Assembly (NCBI RefSeq): GCF_026242055.1
Contig: NZ_JAPJDL010000030.1
Location: 55,617-119,616 of the forward strand
Direction: 5' to 3'
Origin: Lentzea sp. NEAU-D7
Lineage (GTDB): Bacteria; Actinomycetota; Actinomycetes; Mycobacteriales; Pseudonocardiaceae
DNA length: 64,000 nt
Made by a program: the position numbers and the translations under genes. Below are positions 35,935 to 43,872 of the stretch, in pieces (within the stretch, counting starts at the first letter, position 1; each line of letters opens with the position of its first letter). Below the pieces are notes generated by a model. That model saw only the letters and a program-made list of their open reading frames with translations. It searched no databases and had not been told where the DNA came from.

Positions 35935-36830
35935 TAGGCGGCGATCGCGGCATTTTGTTCGGTGTGGCTGCGGTGATCGGTGCCGTTGAGCGCGAAGTAG
36001 CGCAGCGCGGCGAACTCGGCCTCGATCCAGGTCAGCCAGGACGCATAGGTCGGCAGGAACACCAGTTCGACTCGGTCGCTGGCCGCCCCAGTTGCGGACG
36101 TCGGGATGGCGGTGCGGGGAGAAGTTGTCCATGACCAGATACAACTTCTCGCCCGGCCAGCGGGCACGCAAGGCTTTGAGTAAGCCAAGGAACTTACCGT
36201 GGCGTTTACGGGACCGGATCCGGTAGAGGATCTTGCCGGTGGCCAGGTCGAGCGCGCCGAGCATGTGCATCACGCCGTCGTAGCGGTTGTAGGTCGCGCG
36301 TACTCGGAGCGGCCTGGTCCGCAGTCGCCAGGCTTTTCCTTTGCGGGGCATGAGGTTCAGCGGCCCGAACTCGTCCACACAGATCACCCGCCCGTCCTCG
36401 GGTGGATGGTCGTAAAGATCCAGGATCCGGTGCATCTTGGCCAGGAAGCCCAGGTCGGTCGAGGCCTTCCAGGAGGTTGTGGTCTGCCAGGAGACACCGC
36501 CGGCACGCAGAATCTGGCGCAGCGTCTCCCGGCTGATCGCGGCGATCGTGCTGCGGTCGAGTAGATGCTCACGCAGCTTCGTCAGGGACCAGGTGGCGAA
36601 CGCGGTGATGCCCCAGTCGGCGGGAGACGTCCTGGCGATCAGGCAAACCCGCTCACGGATCTGCTCACCGATCGTCTTCGGACGTCCCCCGCTCCATTTT
36701 GGATCAGCGCGTCGAACCCTCGCTCGTTGAACGCACCGGATTACGCGCGGTCCTACTGATCTGCGCCAGCTTCCGGCCGTCCTCCATCGACAACGGCCAG
36801 ACGAACACTTCCGGACGACGAGCCACAACC
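35935..36830 (-). mobile_element. Second IS630-family transposase, frameshifted
   Basis: A different IS630 transposase on the minus strand: LSMEDGRKLAQISRTARN (about 36795-36740), PKWSGGRPKTIGEQIRERVC, ADWGITAFATWSLTKLREHL, VICVDEFGPLNLMPRKGKAW (catalytic Asp), LYLVMDNFSPHRHPDVRNW (second Asp), then a frameshift near 36085 and VFLPTYASWLTWIEAEFAAL (catalytic Glu). N-terminal sequence is also missing between the first two blocks. Inactive. Confidence 0.85.
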
Positions 36831-37197
36831 ACCTCCCGCACTCGACATGCGGAACCAGCCTGCCGGTCCACTCAGACGATCAATTACCGGGTCGACGTTG
36901 CGTGACGCGCCACTAGCGATCGATCAGCTCGTTCCACTCGGCCAGCGACCCGACGTCCGGCATAGGAACGAAGTGATTGCGACGAAGCCAGCTGATCTGG
37001 ACCTCGAGGCCTTCACCAAGGCGTCAACCCGCACGGCACCCCTGCGGGCGAACTTTCGCCCTGCTGGGAACCTTTTCGGGCACGCGATCAGCCTCATCCG
37101 AAAGTAATTACAGGCAAGCGCCTTCCGCATCCACCTGTTTGAATGAGTGCGGAATTTCCACAGGGTGTATTAGTGCACGACTCTTGAAAGGAATCAA
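36831..37197. other. Intergenic region upstream of the I36-like gene
   Basis: Contains a 16-base perfect palindrome GGGCGAACTTTCGCCC at about 37046-37061 and, near the right end, AT-rich DNA with GAAAGGA ahead of the next start. The palindrome could be an old terminator or operator. No gene is supported. Confidence 0.4.
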
Positions 37198-37641
37198 ATG
37201 AAAATCTCACGACTAGCCCTTGTTGTCACCTTTGCGCTTGGGTCTCAAATCCTTACACCTTCGTCCGCAAACGCTAATGTTGATGGAGGCTGCCTGGTTG
37301 GAGAAGTCTGTGTATGGGTTAATTCCAACTGGGAAACGGATCACGACGGGAATAGGCTTGCTTTTAGATACGACATCTACGATATGCGTAACGAGCCCCG
37401 AGACGCCAACAATAATGGAATCGAATTTGACGACGGAGGAGCAACATTTAATGATGTGATCAGTGTTATCTGGAATAGGACCAACCAGCCAGTCTGCTTC
37501 TGGGAAAATGTAGCTTACAGCGGATACAGAATGCATGCTGCCGGACAGCAAAGAATTACTAGCCTTCCGTTTGGTTGGAATGATAAGATCAGTTCCGCCA
37601 GGATGGGTCGAGTTACTTCGGCTGGCCTTCAATGCAACTGA
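37198..37641 (+). CDS. Secreted peptidase inhibitor family I36-like protein
   Basis: 147 aa, ATG at 37198 with GAAAGGA just upstream. A clear signal peptide covers residues 1-27 (SRLALVVTFALGSQILTP, then SSANA). The mature part is a small crystallin-like beta domain as in I36 (SMI-type) inhibitors: VCVWVNSNWETDHDGNRLAF, FNDVISVIWNRTNQPVCFWE, and WNDKISSARMG, with paired cysteines. It should be exported and could inhibit metallopeptidases or serve as a small structural protein. Its codons are much AT-richer than the surroundings (for example AAA, ATT, AAT, TTT). With IS elements on both sides, this suggests horizontal acquisition. Confidence 0.8.
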   Translation: MKISRLALVVTFALGSQILTPSSANANVDGGCLVGEVCVWVNSNWETDHDGNRLAFRYDIYDMRNEPRDANNNGIEFDDGGATFNDVISVIWNRTNQPVCFWENVAYSGYRMHAAGQQRITSLPFGWNDKISSARMGRVTSAGLQCN

Positions 37642-38056
37642 TGGGGACATCTTGTCGAGCCGGTTAGTGATTGAGCACTTGCCTTCTAGAGCGTCGACGC
37701 GAGCTTTTAATATTTCACCGCCTTAGGGTTAACGCGGCGCTGCTCGAGCCCTCTATGTGACCAGCTTGAGCGAAGGCTGCCTGGTCACCGCCGCGAACCG
37801 TTATTGCCAAGGGGTTGGACGATTAGTCCTTGTCTCACCCGGATCCACGCAAGCCCGCTCGCTGCAGAATGCGCAGCTGAGCCGGACGAAGATCAAATCG
37901 AGTTCCTCGCCGTTGGTTGCGGGACTAGTCAGCGAGTTTGCTCACGATTAGCCACCTGGATCATGTCTGAGGGTGCGGTCCCACGAAGGTCTCTGCTCAG
38001 GAAGGGTCGACTCGGTTAGCGAGGATTGTCTGTCTAGGTGTAACAGGCCGAACATG
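37642..38056. other. No supported gene
   Basis: Between the I36-like gene and the IS3 fragment. Short frames look spurious, and no hairpin with a T-tract was seen. Confidence 0.35.
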
Positions 38057-38138
38057 AAGCGGCGTAGCCACCGCCGGCGACCTGGTGAACCGCGAGTTCT
38101 ATCGACTGAAACCGAACGAACTGTGGGTCACCGACATC
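38057..38138 (+). mobile_element. IS3-family OrfB fragment, 5' exon of the group II intron
   Basis: The frame reads GDLVNREFYRLKPNELWVTDI, the hallmark segment around the first catalytic Asp (WVTDI) of IS3 OrfB transposases. It is cut exactly after the ATC codon of VTDI. The matching continuation (TQHRTRE...) appears at 40312, after the intron. Confidence 0.8.
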
Positions 38139-40311
38139 GAGCGCCACGAGGCGCTGCTGAACCGAGTGGAGGTGGGAGACCTTCACCGCCGTGTCGTCGC
38201 AGCGGCGCGGTGAAGCTGGGGGTAGCCCGATCCCCGAGACGGGGGTGAGGGCGGTAAGCCGCCCCGACAACGCCGGGACGGGCCAGTACTGCCAGATGGT
38301 GCGGGCCCGGCAAGCGAGACGGAAAGGCGCACGTGAGGAACCAGCGGCTGAACGCCTCTCAAGAGAGCCACCAGCTCGAATCTGGCGGATCTGGGCTGGA
38401 TAGCAACGCGCACCCGAACGACGGCGAGCACGATCACGCGCTGTCGGCGCGGAACTCCTGGATCGGTTGATGTCGCCGGTCGGGAGGCCACGGTGAATGT
38501 CTGCGGAGTAGCCGTGGCAATGTTGCAGGGGCATAGCTGGGCGCCGACCCCGTCGATCGGATCAGCAGTGAACGTGGGAACCATCCCGGCGGTCCCCGAC
38601 CCGCACCGCAGCCGGTGGTGTGGTGGGAAGGCTCGTCGTCAGCCGATGCCGCCGGGGTGGGACGGAGGACCCGTAGTAGTCCGAGATCGGGAAAGCCGGT
38701 CACATGGCGAAGGGGTCCAGCGTGTTCGCAGCACGGAAGCAGGACGAGTAGTGCGCTGGTGAATATCGGCGATCCGTGGCCTGACCTCGGCGAGGCAGAA
38801 CTGCGGGTACTCGCGATGCAGAGAAAGCTGCACCATTGGGCGAAGACCGATCCCGGTCGACGCTTTGATGATCTCCACAATCTCGTCTATGACCCGTTCT
38901 TCCTTGTGGTCGCGTGGGAACGGGTGCGGGTCAACAAGGGCGCACGCACCGCCGGGGTCGACGGGATCGCTCCGCGATCTGTCGGCTTCGGCGCCGGGGA
39001 ACTGCTGTCGCAGCTGCGAGCGCAGCTCAAGACCGGGCAGTTCGTTCCCCAGCGGGTGCGGGAGAAGACGATCCCGAAGGCATCGGGCAAGATCCGGCGT
39101 GTCGGGATCCCGACGACCGCCGACCGGGTCGTGCAGGCCGTGGTGAAGCTAGTGCTCGAGCCGATCTTCGAGGCGGACTTCCAGCCATGTTCCTATGGCT
39201 TCCGTCCGAGGCGCCGGGCCCAGGACGCGATCGCCGAGATCCATTACCTCGCCTCACCGACTCGGAACTACGAGTGGGTGTTCGAGGCCGATATCGCGGC
39301 GTGTTTCGACGAGATCGACCACACCGCGCTCATGGCGCGGGTGCGTGGACGCGTCTCCGACAAGCGGGTTCTGGGTTGGGTGGCGGCGTTCCTGCGCGCC
39401 GGGATCCTCTCCGAGGAGGGCCTCGACCGCGAGACGACCACCGGTACTCCGCAGGGCGGGATCCTGTCACCGCTGCTGGCCAACATCGCCTTATCCGTGC
39501 TGGACGAGCACTTCGCCCGAAAGTGGGCGGCGCTTGGTCCAGAGTGGACACGCGCCAAGCACCGCCGCAGCGGCGGTCCGGTCATGAAAGTCGTCCGTTA
39601 TGCGGACGACTTCGTAGTCATGATCGGTGGCCGACGCGAGCATGCTGAAGCGTTGTGGGGCGAGGTTGCCGCGGTGCTCGCACCGATGGGCTTGCGCCTG
39701 TCGGTGGAGAAGACCAGGGTCTGCCACATCGACGAGGGGTTCGACTTCCTGGGCTGGCACATCCAGCGCCGAGCCTGGCGAAGCCGAACCGGCAAGCGGG
39801 CGGTCTATACCTATCCGTCGAAGAAGGCGTTGGCCTCGATCGTGGACAAGGTACGGACCCTGACCCGTCGGGAGAAACATCGAACACTCGCAGACCTGCT
39901 GCGCCGGTTGAACCCGGCGTTGCGAGGCTGGTGCACCTACTTCCAGCACGGCGTGTCCGCGCGGACGTCCGGCTATGTCGACCATTTCGCCTTCTGGCGG
40001 ATAGTCGCGTGGCTCCGCAAACGCCACGTCGGGCTGAACATGCACACCCTGGGCCGGCGTTTCCTGCCCGGTTGGCAGATTCACGCCGGGAAGATCGAAA
40101 TGTTCCGGCCGGCAACGGTGGCGATCGTTCGCTACCGCTATCGGGGCACCAAGATCCTCACACCATGGTCGAGCACGTCCAGGATCAGGTCGCCGGTGGC
40201 ATGAACACGTGGAGAGCCGGATGCGGTGGAAGTCGCACGTCCGGTTCGGAGGGCGGGCCCCGGAAACCCACCAGCAGAAATGCTGGCAGGGCGCCGGGGT
40301 CCGACCCCTAC
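38139..40311 (+). ncRNA. Group II intron (about 2.17 kb) with reverse transcriptase
   Basis: The 3' part contains a canonical domain V at 40214-40247, starting GAGCCGGATGCGGTGGAAGT with the matching second strand GTCCGGTTC. It is followed by a domain VI-like stem (CCAGCAGAAATGCTGG, about 40270-40285) and a 3' end in AC. The flanking IS3 OrfB codons VTDI and TQHRTRE rejoin if 38139-40311 is removed, which sets the borders. The inferred 5' end is GAGCGCC, one base off the usual GTGCG consensus, so the left border could be a few bases out. It encodes its own RT/maturase (38759-40204). Confidence 0.83.
38759..40204 (+). CDS. ltrA: Group II intron reverse transcriptase/maturase
   Basis: 481 aa from GTG at 38759 (the frame is open upstream into structural intron RNA; ATG at 38816 is an alternative). 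RT blocks are in order: GARTAGVDGIAPRS (RT1), QFVPQRVREKTIPKASGKIR, GIPTTADRVVQAVVKLVLEP then CSYGFRPRRRAQDAI, WVFEADIAACFDEIDHTALM, TTTGTPQGGILSPLLANIAL, catalytic VVRYADDFVVMI (YADD), FDFLGWHIQRR. A maturase domain X follows (about residues 345-430, LADLLRRLNPALRGWCTYFQ). No C-terminal HNH endonuclease is visible. It would splice its host intron and drive retromobility. The ORF is intact and could be active. Confidence 0.93.
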   Translation: MNIGDPWPDLGEAELRVLAMQRKLHHWAKTDPGRRFDDLHNLVYDPFFLVVAWERVRVNKGARTAGVDGIAPRSVGFGAGELLSQLRAQLKTGQFVPQRVREKTIPKASGKIRRVGIPTTADRVVQAVVKLVLEPIFEADFQPCSYGFRPRRRAQDAIAEIHYLASPTRNYEWVFEADIAACFDEIDHTALMARVRGRVSDKRVLGWVAAFLRAGILSEEGLDRETTTGTPQGGILSPLLANIALSVLDEHFARKWAALGPEWTRAKHRRSGGPVMKVVRYADDFVVMIGGRREHAEALWGEVAAVLAPMGLRLSVEKTRVCHIDEGFDFLGWHIQRRAWRSRTGKRAVYTYPSKKALASIVDKVRTLTRREKHRTLADLLRRLNPALRGWCTYFQHGVSARTSGYVDHFAFWRIVAWLRKRHVGLNMHTLGRRFLPGWQIHAGKIEMFRPATVAIVRYRYRGTKILTPWSSTSRIRSPVA

Positions 40312-40352
40312 ACCCAGCACAGAACCAGAGAAAGGTGGCTCCACTGCGCGGC
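40312..40352 (+). mobile_element. IS3-family OrfB fragment, 3' exon
   Basis: ACCCAGCACAGAACCAGAGA translates as TQHRTRE, then (after a base change) HCAAG. This corresponds to the TEHRTREGKVYCAVV segment that follows WVTDI in IS3 OrfB. Only about 40 bases remain before the sequence becomes IS5-like. Confidence 0.6.
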
Positions 40353-40751
40353 CGGTACTCGGTGAGCATGCAGGTCGTCATCGACGCCAACACTCGTCTG
40401 GTCGTTGCAGTCGGGGACCCCACACCGGGGAACCGCAACGACTGCCGGACCTACACCGACTCGCGCGTGGACGAGCAACTGCCGCGGCGCGAAGGAGATG
40501 GCCGCCAGCGGCTACCAGAGCAACCCCGGCGTGATCATGCCCTACCGCAAACCCCGCGAGGGACAATCGCCTCTGCCGCAATGGAAAGAAGACCTCAACA
40601 CCGTCCACAAGAGCGTTGGCGCACGGGTCGAGCACGCTCCGGCGCACATGAAGTCCTGGAACATCCGCGCAACTGCCGCCGCAAACGCGACGACGTCTGG
40701 CACGCCACCCGAGACGTTGCCCACATGCGCAACCTGGCCATGACCACCTGA
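40353..40751 (+). mobile_element. IS5-family transposase remnant (C-terminal part)
   Basis: RYSVSMQVVIDANTRLVVAV then GDPTPGNRNDCRTYTDS, followed in a shifted frame by GYQSNPGVIMPYRKPREGQ, KEDLNTVHKSVGARVEHA and HMKSWNI. This is the catalytic half of a DDE_4/IS5-type transposase with at least two frameshifts. It joins directly to the IS3 scrap, so the two elements were fused by deletion or recombination. Confidence 0.8.
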
Positions 40752-40995
40752 ACGACCACCGACAGCGAACAACGCCGTCGTTACCCTGCCCGCCAACATT
40801 CTTGATCATTACGAGACCACCATTAGTGGCCTGATCCGGGAAATATCGCACTTGAGTTGTGCGCGTGGCTCTTTTGGGCGGCCATGTGCTCCGGCAGGGC
40901 AACAGCCATCACCCTTTCGAATGCCTTCCCCTTCTACTTGCTGACACTGCGTAATGAGACTGTCGAGGCCTCGCAGAAGGCTGGAGCTGACGGCC
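40752..40995. promoter_or_regulatory. Upstream region of the moa operon
   Basis: About 240 bases between IS remnants and moaA. No Moco-riboswitch-like fold was recognised by eye and no clear promoter was assigned. The IS5 remnant ends just upstream, so moa expression could be affected by it. Confidence 0.3.
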
Positions 40996-42063
40996 ATGGC
41001 AGATCAGAGCGTTAACGGCGACGTCGTCGACAAGACCGAGTCCGACGTCCCGCTGGACCGATTGGGCAGGCCGTTGGGGGACCTGCGCATCTCGGTCACC
41101 GACCGGTGCAACCTTCGCTGCCGCTACTGCATGCCCGAGGCCGAGTACACGTGGCTCCCGCGTGCTGACCTGCTCACGTTCAAGGAGATCGACGTGCTGG
41201 TCGACGTCTTCGTGTCGCTGGGTGTCGACAAGATCCGGCTCACCGGCGGAGAGCCACTGCTTCGGCGGGATCTACCTGACCTCGTCGAGGTTCTTGCGCA
41301 GAAGAGCGCTGTGCGCGATCTTGCGATGACGACCAACGGGGTTTTGTTGGTGAAGCATGCGCAGGCGCTTGCGAACGCGGGATTGCGGCGCGTCACGGTC
41401 AGTCTGGACACGTTGCGGCCTGAGCGTTTCAAGACTCTTGCACAGCGCGACCATCACCAGGAAGTGCTGGACGGCATCGCTGAAGTGTCCGCGCTGGGAT
41501 TCGTCGGCACGAAGATCGACACCGTGGTCATGCGCGGCACCAACGACGACGAGCTCGGCAATCTGATCGAGTTCGGTCGATCGGTGCCGGCCGAGGTGCG
41601 GTTCATCGAGTACATGGACGTCGGTGGGGCGAGTGGGTGGAATTCTGACCTGGTCGTGTCGAAAGCGGAGATGTTGCGGTCGCTCACGGACCGTTACGGT
41701 GCCATTGAGCCGCTGGTTCGGACGGCGGCGCCGGCCAGCAGGTTCAGGCTGCCCGATGGGGCGACGTTCGGGATCGTTTCGTCGACCACGGAGCCCTTCT
41801 GCTCGAGCTGCAACCGCAGCAGGCTCACGGCGGACGGCATGTGGTACCGGTGCTTGTACGCGTTGCGCGGTACCAACCTGCGTGAGCCGCTTCGGTCCAA
41901 CGCGAGTCGCGAGGAACTCAGGTCTCTGGTCGCAGGCACCTGGCGTGCGCGGGCCGACCAGGGTGCGGTGATCAGGTCGCGCAAGAAGGACCGCGGTGCT
42001 CTGGCATCAGCGGAAGAGCTCAAGGCCGACCCGCATCTTGAAATGCACACCCGAGGTGGCTGA
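40996..42063 (+). CDS. moaA: GTP 3',8-cyclase MoaA
   Basis: 355 aa from ATG at 40996 (an upstream in-frame start lacks an RBS). Radical SAM enzyme of molybdopterin synthesis step 1. The N-terminal cluster motif CX3CX2C is at C38/C42/C45 (DRCNLRCRYCMP), SAM-binding GGEPLLR follows, and the C-terminal cluster lies in FCSSCNRSRLTADGMWYRCL. It ends in the double Gly (RGG) needed for activity. It converts GTP to 3',8-cH2GTP in the cytoplasm. The next gene, a MoaC fusion, starts 30 bases after its stop. Confidence 0.96.
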   Translation: MADQSVNGDVVDKTESDVPLDRLGRPLGDLRISVTDRCNLRCRYCMPEAEYTWLPRADLLTFKEIDVLVDVFVSLGVDKIRLTGGEPLLRRDLPDLVEVLAQKSAVRDLAMTTNGVLLVKHAQALANAGLRRVTVSLDTLRPERFKTLAQRDHHQEVLDGIAEVSALGFVGTKIDTVVMRGTNDDELGNLIEFGRSVPAEVRFIEYMDVGGASGWNSDLVVSKAEMLRSLTDRYGAIEPLVRTAAPASRFRLPDGATFGIVSSTTEPFCSSCNRSRLTADGMWYRCLYALRGTNLREPLRSNASREELRSLVAGTWRARADQGAVIRSRKKDRGALASAEELKADPHLEMHTRGG

Positions 42064-42093
42064 GCTCCATCTCCCAGCAGAGAGGTGATCGTT

Positions 42094-42972
42094 GTGTCGG
42101 AGCACGTCGCGCAGGACACGGGCACGGACCGTCATGTGGCATGTCACGGGGACGCGCCGCCAGTCGGGCGGCAGGAATCGGAACGCCTGCTCGCGAAGCT
42201 GCCAGGGTGGACGCTCGACGACGGCAAGCTCGTGAAGGAGTTCGGCTTCGCGACCTTCACTGACTCGATCGGCTTCACCAACCGGGTGGCCGAGGTGGCC
42301 GAGAGGCTCAACCACCATCCCGAGTTCGACCTCCAGGACAAACGGAACGTGCGCATGGTGCTTTGGACCCATAAACAGGGTGCGTTGACGGCGCTGGACT
42401 TCGAGCTGGCGAAGGAGATCGATCTCGTCACGACTCCGCCTCTCTCACTGTCGCATGTGGATGCGCTGGGGCGGGCGCGCATGGTCGACGTGTCGCCCAA
42501 GGAGGTCACTCGCCGAATCGCCGTAGCGTCGGGCATCGTGCTCATGCAGCCGGAGACCGCGGACCTTGTCGTGCGGGGACACATCCCGAAGGGCGATGTG
42601 CTCGCCACCGCGCGGCTCGCGGGGATGATGGCCGCGAAGAAGACAGCTGACCTGGTTCCACTCTGCCATCCCCTTCCACTGTCTCATGTGGAGATCGACA
42701 TCGTCCGTGCAGGACCCAGGAGGTTCCGTATCACCGCGACCACGGCCGTGCACGCGCGTACTGGCGTGGAGATGGAGGCACTGGTCGCCGTGTCAGCTGC
42801 CGGGCTCACCGTCTACGACATGTGCAAGGCAGTCGACCGCGGAATGGTGATCACCGACATCAGGCTGGAGCACAAGCGCGGTGGCCGCAGTGGGGAGTTC
42901 TCGCGCCCGGCGGACGAGACCTGTCCGTCATGCGGCAACGCCGTCAGGCCGGGCTGGGAAGAGGCGCTGTGA
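42094..42972 (+). CDS. moaC: PCD-like / MoaC fusion: cyclic pyranopterin monophosphate synthase
   Basis: 292 aa; GTG at 42094 preferred because GAGAGG ends 8 bases upstream (GTG at 42085 overlaps the RBS). Residues about 25-105 are a pterin-4a-carbinolamine dehydratase-like domain (LLAKLPGWTLDDGKLVKEF, RLNHHPEFDL, WTHKQGALT), with the HHP and TH residues of that family. Residues about 120-275 are MoaC (HVDALGRARMVDVS, KGDVLATARLAGMMAAKKTA, LCHPLPLSHVEID, YDMCKAVDRGM with catalytic Asp and Lys). MoaC converts 3',8-cH2GTP to cPMP. The C-terminus carries CPSCGNAVRPGW, a possible zinc knuckle. It overlaps moaX by one base (TGATG). Confidence 0.93.
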   Translation: MSEHVAQDTGTDRHVACHGDAPPVGRQESERLLAKLPGWTLDDGKLVKEFGFATFTDSIGFTNRVAEVAERLNHHPEFDLQDKRNVRMVLWTHKQGALTALDFELAKEIDLVTTPPLSLSHVDALGRARMVDVSPKEVTRRIAVASGIVLMQPETADLVVRGHIPKGDVLATARLAGMMAAKKTADLVPLCHPLPLSHVEIDIVRAGPRRFRITATTAVHARTGVEMEALVAVSAAGLTVYDMCKAVDRGMVITDIRLEHKRGGRSGEFSRPADETCPSCGNAVRPGWEEAL

Positions 42973-43637
42973 TGAAGGTGGATGTTCTCTACTTCGGTGC
43001 TGCCCGTCAACGTTCCGGTGGTGCTCGCCGGGAAAGCTTCGAACTCGACGACGGAGCCACGGTCAATCAGTTGACCCACCTCGTGTGGGAGCGCTATCCG
43101 GCGCTGGCGTCGATCCAGCGGCAGATCCGCCTGGCCGTCAACGAAGACTTCGCGAAGGCTGACGACGTGTTGTCCGAAGGTGACGAGGTCGCGTTGATCC
43201 CGCCCGTGGCCGGTGGTAGCGGTTCCTACTGCGTGCTTTCGAGAGATCCGCTGAGCGTGGACGAGGTCCTAGAAGCCGTACGGCAACCGGGATGCGGTGC
43301 AATTGTTGTTTTCCTCGGTGTGGTGCGTGACCACAACGAGGGCCACCAGGTCGAACGGCTGGAGTACGAGGCCTACCCCGGGATGGTGACCAGGGTGCTG
43401 CGGCAGATCGTCTTGGAGTGCGAGGCGGAGCAGGCGGGCTCTCGGGTCGCCGTCGCCCACCGGCACGGCCTGCTGGAGATCGGAGATCTCGCGGTGGTGA
43501 TCGCGGCGAGCGCTCCCCACCGCGCCGAGGCGTTCACCGCGGCGCGCTCATGCATCGAGAAGATCAAGATCGACCTTCCCGTCTGGAAGAAGGAACTCAG
43601 CCCCGACGGTGAGCAGTGGCTCGGCCTGGGGGCTTAA
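42972..43637 (+). CDS. moaX: MoaD-MoaE fusion, molybdopterin synthase (MoaX-type)
   Basis: 221 aa, ATG at 42972 overlapping the upstream stop. Residues 1-82 are MoaD, ubiquitin-like and ending in the sulfur-carrying Gly-Gly (IPPVAGG, G81-G82). Residues about 87-221 are MoaE (VLEAVRQPGCGAIVVFLGVV, RDHNEGHQVERLEYEAYPGM, VAVAHRHGLLEIGDLAVVIA, KIDLPVWKKE, with the active-site lysines). The double Gly is internal, as in mycobacterial MoaX, so cleavage after G82 is needed before thiocarboxylation. It completes cPMP to molybdopterin conversion. Confidence 0.95.
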   Translation: MKVDVLYFGAARQRSGGARRESFELDDGATVNQLTHLVWERYPALASIQRQIRLAVNEDFAKADDVLSEGDEVALIPPVAGGSGSYCVLSRDPLSVDEVLEAVRQPGCGAIVVFLGVVRDHNEGHQVERLEYEAYPGMVTRVLRQIVLECEAEQAGSRVAVAHRHGLLEIGDLAVVIAASAPHRAEAFTAARSCIEKIKIDLPVWKKELSPDGEQWLGLGA

Positions 43638-43872
43638 CCACCTCGTCGGCAAGCTGTCGGCGATCGGTTCTCCGCGTAGGGTGATGAGACGCGATGGTTT
43701 CGGTCACGCATTCTCTGCCTGGTGGTCGCCCTCGCACGGTCGCGGCACCTGTGCTGGGCCATGGCAATGTCGGCCTGGGCGCACTACCTGCTCGCCATGG
43801 ACTGGTTCAGGTGTCGCATTGCTGCATTCGCGGGATCTTCCTGGGTCCGGAGACTCAGGAAGATCTGCGGCC
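43638..43872. other. Convergent intergenic region between the moa operon and the CIS operon
   Basis: Both flanking operons end here, so transcription should terminate from both sides. I did not find one outstanding hairpin. No gene is supported. Confidence 0.35.
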
